A stretch of 64,000 nt of DNA from Bosea sp. 685. Lineage in GTDB: Bacteria > Pseudomonadota > Alphaproteobacteria > Rhizobiales > Beijerinckiaceae. The notes beneath the pieces were generated by a model. The model made no database searches. It was not told where the DNA came from and saw only the letters and a list, made by a program, of their open reading frames with translations. Within the stretch, counting starts at the first letter, position 1; each line of letters begins with the position of its first letter. The DNA lies in contig NZ_CP134779.1 of assembly GCF_031884435.1 (NCBI RefSeq), positions 2,790,001 through 2,854,000 of the forward strand. Reading direction: 5' to 3'. Made by a program: the position numbers and the translations under genes. Of the stretch, positions 8,775 through 17,501 are shown in pieces.

Positions 8775-9028
8775 GCGTCTTCAACAACGTCGTGATTGAA
8801 GACGTAAACGGCGTCCTGCTCGGGCACTGGGACGCAGATTTCCAAGGTTGAGAATCGGGCGGACCCGAGGCTAATGCCTCGCGATATGAGGCTTTCAGCG
8901 CTTTTATCCGCTGAGCGAAGCCGGGAAAATTGACACGCGCCGCCGAATTGCACAGATTTACACACGCATGTCGTCGATTTAGGCGACACCTCGCTACAGT
9001 GGCGGAAGAAGTAGCAGGAAGGGCGACG

Positions 9029-9463
9029 ATGATGACCATCAACAGCCGCGCAACTGCGGCCTGCCTGACAGGTTTGGCTCTCGCGGGATGCATGGGACAA
9101 ACGATTCCGGCCGCGGAGTCGATCACCAAGCCGACCATGGAGGCCTTCGCGCATTTGAGCGCCTGGCGGCCTTGGCAACCCAAGGCCGAAGAGCGGCCGC
9201 CGCAACCTCAGATCGCTCTCGTGGAAACGATGCCGGCGATAGAGCCTCAGCCGATAACCGCTCCATCGACCAAACGTCTCCAGCCGAGCAAACCACAGCC
9301 TGCCCCAACGCGCCTCGTCATGCCAAGGCCAGCCGCGCCCCAGCCAAAGCTCATTCCGGCCTCAGCCGCGGAGACCTCCGCGCCGCTGCCGACGGCAGTG
9401 TCCTGCCAGACATTCGCGCAGCCAGGCCAGCGGGTGCGCATGGAATGCAACCCGGTCAACTGA
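9029..9463 (+). CDS. Proline-rich lipoprotein, uncharacterised
   Basis: 144 residues. The N-terminus has a lipoprotein signal with lipobox LALAGC (C21), so the mature protein should be lipid-anchored. The rest is rich in Pro, Ala and Gln and looks disordered (QPKLIPASAAETSAP), ending with a short segment holding two cysteines (SCQTF...RMECNPVN). Two adjacent ATGs are possible; GGAAGGG lies 7-8 bp upstream. No family recognised. The 254 bp between the tRNA and this gene hold nothing I can support. Confidence 0.65.
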   Translation: MMTINSRATAACLTGLALAGCMGQTIPAAESITKPTMEAFAHLSAWRPWQPKAEERPPQPQIALVETMPAIEPQPITAPSTKRLQPSKPQPAPTRLVMPRPAAPQPKLIPASAAETSAPLPTAVSCQTFAQPGQRVRMECNPVN

Positions 9464-9753
9464 GGTCACAGGGCCAGCCGCTCCCAGGGATGCGGCCGGG
9501 AATGCTTAGTCTCCGCCGCGCTACGTTACGCAGCGCGGCGCGCCTGCATCTCGTATTCCAAAATTCAAATCGGAATTATGCGATCACGAGCCCATAATTT
9601 CGCATCCGCAGCACGCATTAAATAATGAACGACGGCCTGCCGGTAAATTCAGGCCACTGACAAAATCGTACCCGGAATCGCCGCCAACCTGAACAAATGC
9701 GCTGGGTACGCGTTGCTCCTGCATACCGCTACTTGCGGATACTGGAGGATCAC

Positions 9754-10296
9754 ATGCTCAAACGTCACATCACCCTCACATCCATCGGTTTCGTCATGCT
9801 CGCGACGACCGCCATCGCTCAGACCAGCGCTCCGGCCGCGCCGTCGCCGTCCAGCCCGGCGCCAACCCTGTCGACAGGCAGCACCAAGGCCCCGGACCAG
9901 AATCTGGCGGGTCAGGGCAAATGGCGCGCCTCGAAATTGATCGGCGTCGACATCTACGGCCCCGACGACAAGAAGGTCGGCGACGTCACCGAACTGCTGT
10001 TCGACAAGACCGGCAAGATCGAAACGGTGACCGTCGGTGTAGGCGGCTTTCTCGGCATGGGTTCGAAGGATGTCGCGCTTCCCTTCGAGCAGGTCACCTG
10101 GAGCGACCAGCCCATAGCCGCCGCCATGCCTGCTCCCGCTCCAAGCGGCGGCACAGGTACTTCGGGAGGCGGCATCGCTTCGACCCCGACCGCGTCGGCT
10201 CCCAAGGCTCCCGCGATGTACCCCGATCATGGCAAGATCAGCATGACGAAGGATCAGCTCCACTCCGCTCCGGCGGTCTCTTACAGCGGAAGCTGA
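9754..10296 (+). CDS. Exported PRC-barrel domain protein
   Basis: 180 residues. A signal peptide (MLKRHITLTSIGFVMLATTAIAQ) is followed by a Pro/Ser/Ala linker and one PRC-barrel domain at about 52-110 (WRASKLIGVDIYGPDDKKVGD, then GGFLGMGSKDVALPF). The C-terminus is Gly/Ala/Pro-rich. GGAGG five bases before the ATG fixes the start. PRC-barrel proteins of this exported type are common in Rhizobiales and of unclear function. The 290-bp gap before it holds no supported gene, and a strong terminator follows. Confidence 0.82.
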   Translation: MLKRHITLTSIGFVMLATTAIAQTSAPAAPSPSSPAPTLSTGSTKAPDQNLAGQGKWRASKLIGVDIYGPDDKKVGDVTELLFDKTGKIETVTVGVGGFLGMGSKDVALPFEQVTWSDQPIAAAMPAPAPSGGTGTSGGGIASTPTASAPKAPAMYPDHGKISMTKDQLHSAPAVSYSGS

Positions 10297-10334
10297 TCAC
10301 CTCCGCGTAGACTCTACCGCACAGTTTTGCGTCG

Positions 10335-10364
10335 GACCCGCCTTCTCCGGAAGGCGGGTCTTTT
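10335..10364 (+). terminator. Rho-independent terminator after the PRC-barrel gene
   Basis: GACCCGCCTT / AAGGCGGGTC stem with a 6-nt loop followed by TTTT. It separates the PRC-barrel gene from the convergent nnr gene. Confidence 0.85.
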
Positions 10365-10378
10365 CGCGACCAGTCAGA

Positions 10379-11869
10379 TCAGCTCGGATCATCTGCCAAG
10401 GCGGGCGCGACGAGAGACGGGATCGCTTCCGGCAGATCGTCGGCGATCAGGCCCGGACCGAGCGTCTCGCCAGCCTTGCCGTGTAGCCAGACCGCCGCAC
10501 AAGCCGCCTCGAAAGCCGGCATGGCCTGCGCCAGCAATCCGGCGATGAGGCCGCCGAGCACATCGCCCGATCCCGCAGTCGCCAGCGCCCAGGAGCCGGT
10601 CGCATTGATCGCCGCCCTGCCATCGGGACCGGCGATCACGGTGTCGGGCCCCTTCAGCACGACGACCGCGCCCGAGGCGGCAGCGGCGAGCCTCGCCCGC
10701 TCCAGCTTCGACGCCTGCGTGACGATTCGCTCATCGTCGCCAAACAAGCGCGCGAATTCGCCTTCATGCGGCGTCAGCACGCAAGGCTTAGCCCGGCGGA
10801 GCAACCATCCCGGCCGCGAGGCGAGCAGCGTCAACGCATCGGCATCGAACACCGTCGGAATGTCGGCGCGCAGCACAGTCATCACGGCAGATCTAGCCTC
10901 GGCATCGAGCCCCAGAGCCGGCCCGATCAGGATGGCGCCAAGACGCTTGTCGTCAAGCAGGCCCTGAAGCGCGGCCTCCGTTGGGATCGGCCGCTGCATC
11001 AGGGCGTCCGGTCCGCGTGCCGCATGGGCCATCAGCGCTTCGGGGCGGCAGGCAATCGTGACGAGACCCGCGCCGATGCGCAGCGCCGCCCGCGCGCCGA
11101 GCCGCGGCGCGCCGACCCCGGACAGGCCGCCAGCGACGACGAGAACGGTTCCGCGGCGGTATTTATGCGTATCGCGCTGATGCCTCGGCCAGAGCTCCCG
11201 CCACAAAGCCGGGCCATTGCGGAACATGGCAGGCTGCAACCCGCCCGCGCCGAAGACGATCTCCGGGGTCAGGCCGATCTGGGCGAGCGTGACGACCCCG
11301 CACAGCCCGCGCCCGGGCTCGAGCAGATGGCCGGGCTTCAGCCGAAAGAAGGTCACGGTCTCGTCGGCCCGCACGACTGGCCCTTCAGCCCGGCCGCTAT
11401 CGCCCGACAGCCCGCTCGGCACATCGACCGCGACCACCGGCCTGTCTGCCGCATTGATCGCTAAGACGAGCCCGGCAGTATCTCCGGTCAAAGGCCGGTT
11501 GAGCCCCGCACCATAAAGCGCGTCGATGATCAGGGCGTGATCGTGCGGCGCGACCGCCGCGATCGGCTCGATCGCCCCGGTCCAGCGCGCGGCCATGGCG
11601 GCTGCGTCGCCCGTCAGGACCGAACGTTCGCCAGCCAGCGCGACGGTGACGCCAAAGCCGCGCTCGCGCAGCAGGCGCGCCGCGACGAAGCCGTCGCCGC
11701 CATTGTTTCCGGGTCCACAGAGAACCAGCACGCCGTCGCCGGGCCGAGCCCGCCGGCTAACCGCGTCGGCGACCGCCCGCCCTGCCCGCTCCATCAGCGC
11801 GAGCCCCGGCGTGCCGGCCGCGATCGTCGCACGATCGGCCGCCGCCATATCGGCCACGCCCAGCAGCAT
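10379..11869 (-). CDS. nnr: Bifunctional NAD(P)H-hydrate epimerase / ADP-dependent NAD(P)HX dehydratase
   Basis: Repairs hydrated NAD(P)H. N-terminal epimerase (YjeF_N) domain: ADRATIAAGTPGLALMERAG and GPGNNGGDGFVAARLL. C-terminal carbohydrate-kinase-like dehydratase domain: VLTPHEGEFARLFG and the nucleotide-binding TAGSGDVLGGLIAGLLAQ. I chose the ATG giving MLLGVADMAAADR (496 residues) because family members begin near there; an upstream ATG at 11,947 adds 26 residues unlike the family. It is divergent from glnB-glnA. Confidence 0.92.
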   Translation of the reverse strand: MLLGVADMAAADRATIAAGTPGLALMERAGRAVADAVSRRARPGDGVLVLCGPGNNGGDGFVAARLLRERGFGVTVALAGERSVLTGDAAAMAARWTGAIEPIAAVAPHDHALIIDALYGAGLNRPLTGDTAGLVLAINAADRPVVAVDVPSGLSGDSGRAEGPVVRADETVTFFRLKPGHLLEPGRGLCGVVTLAQIGLTPEIVFGAGGLQPAMFRNGPALWRELWPRHQRDTHKYRRGTVLVVAGGLSGVGAPRLGARAALRIGAGLVTIACRPEALMAHAARGPDALMQRPIPTEAALQGLLDDKRLGAILIGPALGLDAEARSAVMTVLRADIPTVFDADALTLLASRPGWLLRRAKPCVLTPHEGEFARLFGDDERIVTQASKLERARLAAAASGAVVVLKGPDTVIAGPDGRAAINATGSWALATAGSGDVLGGLIAGLLAQAMPAFEAACAAVWLHGKAGETLGPGLIADDLPEAIPSLVAPALADDPS

Positions 11870-12546
<677 letters not shown>

Positions 12547-12643
12547 GGGCTTCAATCCCGACCCATAGGTTCTGCGTCACGGTGGTTTGGACACACCGCG
12601 GATCAGTCAATGTTGAGAAACTGCTTTCAAGAGGAATGCTGAG

Positions 12644-14053
12644 ATGAAGAGCGCCAAGGATGTCCTCAAGGCGATCAAGGACAACGACGTCAAGTATGTC
12701 GACTTCCGCTTCACCGACCCGCGCGGCAAGTGGCAGCATGTGACGTTCGACATCACGATGATCGATGAGGACATCTTCGCCGAGGGCACGATGTTCGACG
12801 GCTCCTCGATCGCGGGCTGGAAGGCCATCAACGAGTCCGACATGCTGCTGATGCCGGATCCGACGACCGCCGTCATGGACCCGTTCTTCTCCGCCGCGAC
12901 CATGGTCATCACCTGCGACGTGCTCGAGCCCGCCACCGGCGAGCCCTATAACCGCGACCCGCGCGGCATCGCCAAGAAGGCCGAGGCCTATCTGAAGTCG
13001 ACCGGCATCGGCGATACCATCTATGTCGGCCCCGAGGCCGAATTCTTCGTCTTCGACGACGTCAAGATCGCCGCCGACCCGTACAATACGGGCTTCAAGC
13101 TCGACAACGTCGAGCTGCCGATCAACGGCATGACCGACTATGAAGGCGGCAATCTCGGCCACCGCATCGCCACCAAGGGCGGCTACTTCCCGGTTCCGCC
13201 GCAAGATTCGGCGCAGGATATGCGCGGCGAGATGCTGGCTGCCATGGCGGCCATGGGCGCCAAGGTCGAGAAGCACCATCACGAGGTCGCCTCGGCTCAG
13301 CATGAGCTCGGCCTGAAGTTCGATACCCTGACCCACATGGCCGACACCATGCAGGTCTATAAATACGCGATCCACAATGTCGCGCAGAGCTACGGCAAGA
13401 CCGCGACCTTCATGCCCAAGCCGATCTATGGCGACAACGGCTCGGGCATGCACGTCCACCAGTCGATCTGGAAGGGCGGCAAGCCGATCATGGCCGGCAA
13501 CAAATACGCCGACCTGTCGCAGGAGTGCCTCTGGTACATCGGCGGCATCATCAAGCACGCCAAGTCCCTGAACGCCTTCACCAATCCCTCGACCAACTCC
13601 TACAAGCGCCTCGTCCCGGGCTATGAAGCCCCGGTTCTGCTCGCCTATTCCGCGCGCAACCGCTCGGCCTCCTGCCGTATTCCGTGGACGACCTCGCCCA
13701 AGGCCAAGCGCGTCGAGGTCCGCTTCCCCGATCCGATGGCGAACCCCTATCTCGCCTTCGCCGCAATGCTGATGGCCGGCCTCGACGGCATCATCAACAA
13801 GATCGATCCGGGCCCGGCGATGGACAAGGACCTCTACGACCTGCCGCCGCGCGAGTTGAAGAAGATCCCGACCGTCTGCGGTTCGCTGCGCGAAGCGCTG
13901 GATTGCTTGAAGAAGGACAACGCCTATCTCAAGGCTGGCGGCGTCTTCAACGACGACTTCATCGAAAGCTATATCGAGCTCAAGATGCAGGATGTGATGC
14001 GCTTCGAGATGACGCCGCACCCGGTCGAGTTCGCGATGTACTACTCCTACTGA
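12644..14053 (+). CDS. glnA: Glutamine synthetase type I
   Basis: Makes glutamine from glutamate, ammonia and ATP. 469 residues. Visible motifs are the N-terminal [14 protein letters not shown] and FDGSSIAGW, the catalytic [10 protein letters not shown], the ATP-binding region [11 protein letters not shown], the active-site [10 protein letters not shown], and the adenylylation tyrosine Y398 in DLYDLPPRE. Adenylylatable GSI-beta by these features. RBS AAGAGGAA lies upstream. A strong terminator follows at 14,115. The last 50 or so codons, the stop and the terminator recur in diverged form at 16,183-16,428. Confidence 0.98.
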   Translation: MKSAKDVLKAIKDNDVKYVDFRFTDPRGKWQHVTFDITMIDEDIFAEGTMFDGSSIAGWKAINESDMLLMPDPTTAVMDPFFSAATMVITCDVLEPATGEPYNRDPRGIAKKAEAYLKSTGIGDTIYVGPEAEFFVFDDVKIAADPYNTGFKLDNVELPINGMTDYEGGNLGHRIATKGGYFPVPPQDSAQDMRGEMLAAMAAMGAKVEKHHHEVASAQHELGLKFDTLTHMADTMQVYKYAIHNVAQSYGKTATFMPKPIYGDNGSGMHVHQSIWKGGKPIMAGNKYADLSQECLWYIGGIIKHAKSLNAFTNPSTNSYKRLVPGYEAPVLLAYSARNRSASCRIPWTTSPKAKRVEVRFPDPMANPYLAFAAMLMAGLDGIINKIDPGPAMDKDLYDLPPRELKKIPTVCGSLREALDCLKKDNAYLKAGGVFNDDFIESYIELKMQDVMRFEMTPHPVEFAMYYSY

Positions 14054-14114
14054 GCCATCAGGCTCAGGCGGAATCAAGCTTCCTCCCGACCGCGCCTCTC
14101 GCGGTCCACCTGTG

Positions 14115-14144
14115 AAACCGGGGCAGAAATGCCCCGGTTTTTTT
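14115..14144 (+). terminator. Terminator of glnBA
   Basis: AAACCGGGGC / GCCCCGGTTT stem around AGAAAT, followed by T7 in total. An almost identical copy is found at 16,399-16,428. Confidence 0.92.
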
Positions 14145-14171
14145 GTGCTTGGCGCAAGGGTGCCAGCTGAA

Positions 14172-14217
14172 ACTTGCATAATGAAAGTCGGCGCAAATTG
14201 ACTATCATCATGCAAGT
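14172..14217. promoter_or_regulatory. Operator-like inverted repeat upstream of hxlR
   Basis: Two 18-bp arms (14,172-14,189 starting ACTTGCAT, and 14,200-14,217 ending ATGCAAGT) pair at 16 of 18 positions around a 10-bp spacer. The repeat begins 28 bp after the glnA terminator and ends 20 bp before the hxlR ATG. Its size and place suit a dimeric winged-helix regulator, most simply HxlR binding its own promoter; that assignment is inference. Confidence 0.7.
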
Positions 14218-14237
14218 CACTGAACGGGAATCGCCTG

Positions 14238-14732
14238 ATGCGACGCAAGGATTTCGGCGCGATGAGCTGCCCGATCGCACGCAGCCTGGAGCGCGTCGGG
14301 GAATGGTGGAGCATCCTGATCCTGAGGGACGCCCTCGCCGGCATCACGCGCTTCGACGGCTTCCAGGCCAGCCTCGGCATCGCGCCGAACATGCTGACGC
14401 GGCGGCTCAATGGCCTCATCGAGAGCGGCCTGCTGGAAAAGCGCCCCTATAGCGACCGTCCGAAGCGCTTCGACTACCTGCTGACCGAGCGAGGACGTGA
14501 TGTCCGCCCCGTGCTGCAGGCGCTGCTGGCCTGGGGCAACCGTCATTTCGCGCCGGAAGGTGCGAGCGTCATCATTCTGAACGGCGAAACCGGTACTGCG
14601 GCCGAGCCAGTCCTGGTTGATCGCATCAGCGGCCGGCCACTCTCGGACCCGGTCTTCCGCAATGCACCCGGTCCTGCCGCGACGGCAGCGATCCGCCTGC
14701 GCTACGCTGCCGCGGCGGAGCCGAGCGCATGA
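14238..14732 (+). CDS. HxlR family transcriptional regulator
   Basis: 164 residues. The HxlR winged-helix domain fills residues 9-105: MSCPIARSLERVGEWWSILILRDAL, with the conserved cysteine C11, then the recognition region IAPNMLTRRLNGLIESGLL and the wing RFDYLLTERG. The C-terminal 50 residues include a segment VILNGETGTAAEPVLVDRISGRPL. Family members sense electrophiles or redox state through this cysteine. Its stop overlaps the MATE start (ATGA), so the two are translationally coupled, and a large inverted repeat lies in the promoter. Confidence 0.9.
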   Translation: MRRKDFGAMSCPIARSLERVGEWWSILILRDALAGITRFDGFQASLGIAPNMLTRRLNGLIESGLLEKRPYSDRPKRFDYLLTERGRDVRPVLQALLAWGNRHFAPEGASVIILNGETGTAAEPVLVDRISGRPLSDPVFRNAPGPAATAAIRLRYAAAAEPSA

Positions 14733-16117
14733 GCGCGGTTCACCCCCCGACGAGCGCCATGCCGCCGGCCCATAGCGCGCGCACCTTGCGGCTGCTCCAG
14801 GATCCGATTCTGCCGATGCTGCTGCGCATGGCCTGGCCCAATATCCTGATCATGCTGGCGCAATCGGCAACGGGCCTGATCGAGACCTGGTGGATCTCAC
14901 GGCTCGGGACCGACGCGCTTGCCGGCATGGCGCTGGTCTTCCCTCCGGTTATGCTGATGCAGATGATCTCCGCTGGCGCGATGGGGGGCGGTATCTCGTC
15001 CGCCGTGGCGCGCGCGCTCGGAGCCGGTCGCCGCATCGAGGCTGACGCCATCGTTCTGCATGCGATCCTGATCAATCTCGCGCTCGGCCTGTTCTTCTCG
15101 GTCGTGATGCTGGCCTTCGGCCGGCCGATCTACCAGGCGCTCGGCGGTACGGGTGGCGAACTCGAGGCGGCGCTAGCCTATTCCGACGTGGTCTTTGCCG
15201 GTACCGCCCTCCTCTGGATCATGAATGGGCTCGCCAGCGTCATCCGTGGCACCGGCAACATGCTGGTTCCGGCGCTGGTGATCTGCGTCGGCGTCGCGCT
15301 GCTGGTGCCTCTCTCGCCACTGCTGATCTTCGGCTGGGGGCCGGTTCCTGCGCTCGGCGTCGCCGGCGGCGGGGCTGCGCTGGTGTTGTTCTATCTCGGC
15401 GGCATGCTTGTGCTGGGCTGGTATATCCTGTCGGGCCGCAATGTCGTGCGCTTCACCTGGATTCGTCTGCGCTGGGCGATCTTCGCCGACATCCTGCGCA
15501 TCGGCGCCGTCGGCTCCATCACCTCGCTCTTCACAAACCTCACCATCGCGCTGTCGACGGCGATGGTCGCGGCCCATGCCGGGGTCGATGCGGTGGCCGG
15601 ATTCGGCACCGCGGCGCGAATGGAATATCTCCTGATCCCGTTGGTCTTCGGCCTCGGCGCGCCGCTGGTCGCACTCGTCGGCACCAATATAGGCGCCGAC
15701 CAGCCCGGGCGGGCGATGCGGGTCGCGATGATCGGCGGCGGCATCGCCTTCGTCATGACTGAGGCGGTCGGACTGGCGGCGGCGCTCTGGCCCGCCGCCT
15801 GGCTCGGCCTGTTCACGACGGCTCCGGGCGCGATCGAGACGGGCGGCCAGTATCTGCGCTATGTCGGCCCGACCTACGGCTTCTTCGGGTTGGGTCTTGC
15901 TCTCTATTTCGCGTCGCAGGGCGCTGGCCGGTTGTTGTGGCCCGTGACGGCGGGCTTCGTCCGCTTCGCCATCGCGCTCGGTGGCGGCTGGCTCGCGCTG
16001 CGCCTGAGCGGTTCGCTTCAGGCGTTGTTTGCCGCGCTGGGCCTGGCGCTCGTGGTCTACGGCGTGATGCTGTTGACCGCGGTCCGGTCGGGAGCCTGGT
16101 TCCGCAAACCGCGCTGA
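14729..16117 (+). CDS. MATE family efflux transporter
   Basis: 462 residues with about twelve hydrophobic segments in two repeated halves. The N-half signature AWPNILIMLAQSATGLIETWWISRLG and the C-half GTAARMEYLLIPLVFGLGAPLVALVGTNIGA are typical of MatE domains. It should export drugs or toxic metabolites using a Na+ or H+ gradient across the inner membrane. Coupled to hxlR by an ATGA overlap, which implies substrate-responsive control. The operon sits between intact glnA and a degenerate copy of the glnA tail, whose terminator probably ends this transcript. Confidence 0.92.
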   Translation: MSAVHPPTSAMPPAHSARTLRLLQDPILPMLLRMAWPNILIMLAQSATGLIETWWISRLGTDALAGMALVFPPVMLMQMISAGAMGGGISSAVARALGAGRRIEADAIVLHAILINLALGLFFSVVMLAFGRPIYQALGGTGGELEAALAYSDVVFAGTALLWIMNGLASVIRGTGNMLVPALVICVGVALLVPLSPLLIFGWGPVPALGVAGGGAALVLFYLGGMLVLGWYILSGRNVVRFTWIRLRWAIFADILRIGAVGSITSLFTNLTIALSTAMVAAHAGVDAVAGFGTAARMEYLLIPLVFGLGAPLVALVGTNIGADQPGRAMRVAMIGGGIAFVMTEAVGLAAALWPAAWLGLFTTAPGAIETGGQYLRYVGPTYGFFGLGLALYFASQGAGRLLWPVTAGFVRFAIALGGGWLALRLSGSLQALFAALGLALVVYGVMLLTAVRSGAWFRKPR

Positions 16118-16182
16118 CCTCAGGCCGCGATCACGCCTGCGCCGTGTCCGCCGATGACGCCGCGATAAGCTGCGGCGGTGCG

Positions 16183-16338
16183 CTCGACTTGCTCAGGAAG
16201 GACAACGCCTTCCTCAAGGCCGGCGGCGTCTTCAACGACGACTTCATCGAGAGCTATATCGAGATCGAGATGCAGGATGTGGCGGGCTTCGAGATGACGC
16301 CGCACCCGGTCGAGCTCGCGATGGACTACTCCGCCTGA
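16183..16338 (+). pseudogene. Fragment of glnA (C-terminal 51 codons)
   Basis: Encodes ALDLLRKDNAFLKAGGVF and continues to a TGA in the same place as glnA, aligning without gaps to codons at 13,898-14,053. Changes include Cys to Leu, Tyr to Phe and, at the end, MYYSY to MDYSA. There is no start codon or ribosome site and the catalytic domain is absent, so it is not a functional gene. Upstream, similarity is lost by about 16,180. Confidence 0.88.
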
Positions 16339-16398
16339 GCCTTCAGGCTCTGGCGGCATCACGCTTCCTCCCGACCGCGCGTCTTACGGTCCACCTGC

Positions 16399-16428
16399 AA
16401 AACCGGGGCAGAAATGCCCCGGTTTTTT
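16399..16428 (+). terminator. Terminator copy behind hxlR-MATE
   Basis: AAACCGGGGC / GCCCCGGTTT stem with T6, almost the same as the glnA terminator. It is the first terminator after the MATE gene and likely serves that operon. From here to 16,544 nothing else is supported. Confidence 0.88.
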
Positions 16429-16544
16429 CTGTTGCCGCCAATACGAAGCCCGGTCTCCGATATTTCACTTTCGGCGATCGTCTTTACCTTGCCGAAAAGC
16501 TGTTGCGGTAAGGATAGTGCGCTAGGCCCCACGTAGAGTTCTCC

Positions 16545-17474
16545 ATGACCGACATTGCCGTTGACCGCACAACCGGCCGCTTGATCAATGTCGGATGGCG
16601 CGAACGCGCGCTCATCGGCGTGCTCGACAGCTATGGCGCGCTATCGCGTCCGCTCATGCAGCGCGGCCTCTACAAGGCCTGCCGCCTCGTGGGCTCTGCT
16701 GCCTGGGCCAATCGAACGGCGCGCATCGTCTTGGGGCAGGACGCCGAGGTTCTCTTCCCCGCCCGCGATCCCTACTGGAACCGGATGCTGCTGCGGTCCT
16801 ACGATCATGAACCTGAAATGGCCCGCTTCCTGCGCCAGCTTGCCGCGGTAGAGTACGGTTTCGTCGATTGTGGCGCGAATATCGGCTACTGGTCGGTCTT
16901 CGTCGCCGCGCCCTCATGCGGCGGCGGCAAGCCCGTCCTCGCGGTAGAAGCGTCGGCCACGACCTTCGCCATGCTCGCAGCCAATGCCGAGCCTCATGCC
17001 GAAAAGATCAAGATCTTCCACCGCGCCATCCTCGATCGCTCGGACATCGCGGTCTCGCTGAGCGATGCCGCTCATGAAGCGCGTGGCATCGCCGCTGAAG
17101 GCCAGGGATCGAGCGGCGAAATCGTTTCCTCCATCACCATTGATGATTTGCTCGAACGGGAGGGTTGGTCGGGGCGCAGGTTGGTCGTGAAGCTGGACGT
17201 CGAAGGGGTGGAGCGCGAGGCCCTCATGGGCATGGAACGTGCCCTCGCCCAGGATGCATTGGTGATCTACGAGGATCACGGCTCCGATCCAGCGCACGCG
17301 CTGACGCGCCATATTATCGAGGAGCGCGGTCTTCTCGTTCATCTCTTGTGCGACGACGCCATCGTCGCCATCAAGCGGGCGGATGAGCTTGATGCCTACA
17401 AGCGCGATCGGACGAAGGGCTACAACCTGATCGCGCTCAGGCGGAAGGAAAGTTGGCCGGAAGCTTTCGTTTGA
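16545..17474 (+). CDS. FkbM family methyltransferase
   Basis: 309 residues. The SAM-binding motif I is FVDCGANIGYWSVF (near residue 108), followed by the acidic AVEAS of motif II and the FkbM-typical tail segments SITIDDLLEREG and LVVKLDVEGVEREALMGM. These enzymes O-methylate sugars or lipids, often in surface polysaccharide or glycolipid synthesis. It runs convergently into a glycosyltransferase gene 28 bp away, which suggests but does not prove a shared glycan role. The acceptor is unknown. Confidence 0.88.
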   Translation: MTDIAVDRTTGRLINVGWRERALIGVLDSYGALSRPLMQRGLYKACRLVGSAAWANRTARIVLGQDAEVLFPARDPYWNRMLLRSYDHEPEMARFLRQLAAVEYGFVDCGANIGYWSVFVAAPSCGGGKPVLAVEASATTFAMLAANAEPHAEKIKIFHRAILDRSDIAVSLSDAAHEARGIAAEGQGSSGEIVSSITIDDLLEREGWSGRRLVVKLDVEGVEREALMGMERALAQDALVIYEDHGSDPAHALTRHIIEERGLLVHLLCDDAIVAIKRADELDAYKRDRTKGYNLIALRRKESWPEAFV

Positions 17475-17501
17475 CGCCATTCCTGCAAGCTATGCTCGAC
17501 C

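Larger units (their letters stand above)
16183..16428. repeat. Second copy of the glnA 3' end plus terminator
   Basis: 246 bp aligning without gaps to 13,898-14,143 at a constant offset of 2,285 bp, and spanning coding tail, stop, the 60-bp 3' untranslated stretch (CTTCCTCCCGACCGCGC in both) and the terminator. The unit between the two copies is the hxlR-MATE operon. Confidence 0.9.

Noticed and set aside
8711..9205. Minus-strand open frames across the tRNA-Lys gene
   Set aside because: They read through a well-folded tRNA and have no ribosome site or recognisable domain.
14729..16117. Presence of an integrase or att site explaining the glnA-tail duplication
   Set aside because: No recombinase gene lies between the two tails and no tRNA is involved; the repeat is the gene end itself, so only the duplication can be claimed.
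15937..16338. Plus-strand frame joining the MATE 3' region to the glnA tail as one protein
   Set aside because: Its first part is an out-of-frame reading of the MATE gene; only the last 51 codons are meaningful and belong to a glnA remnant.
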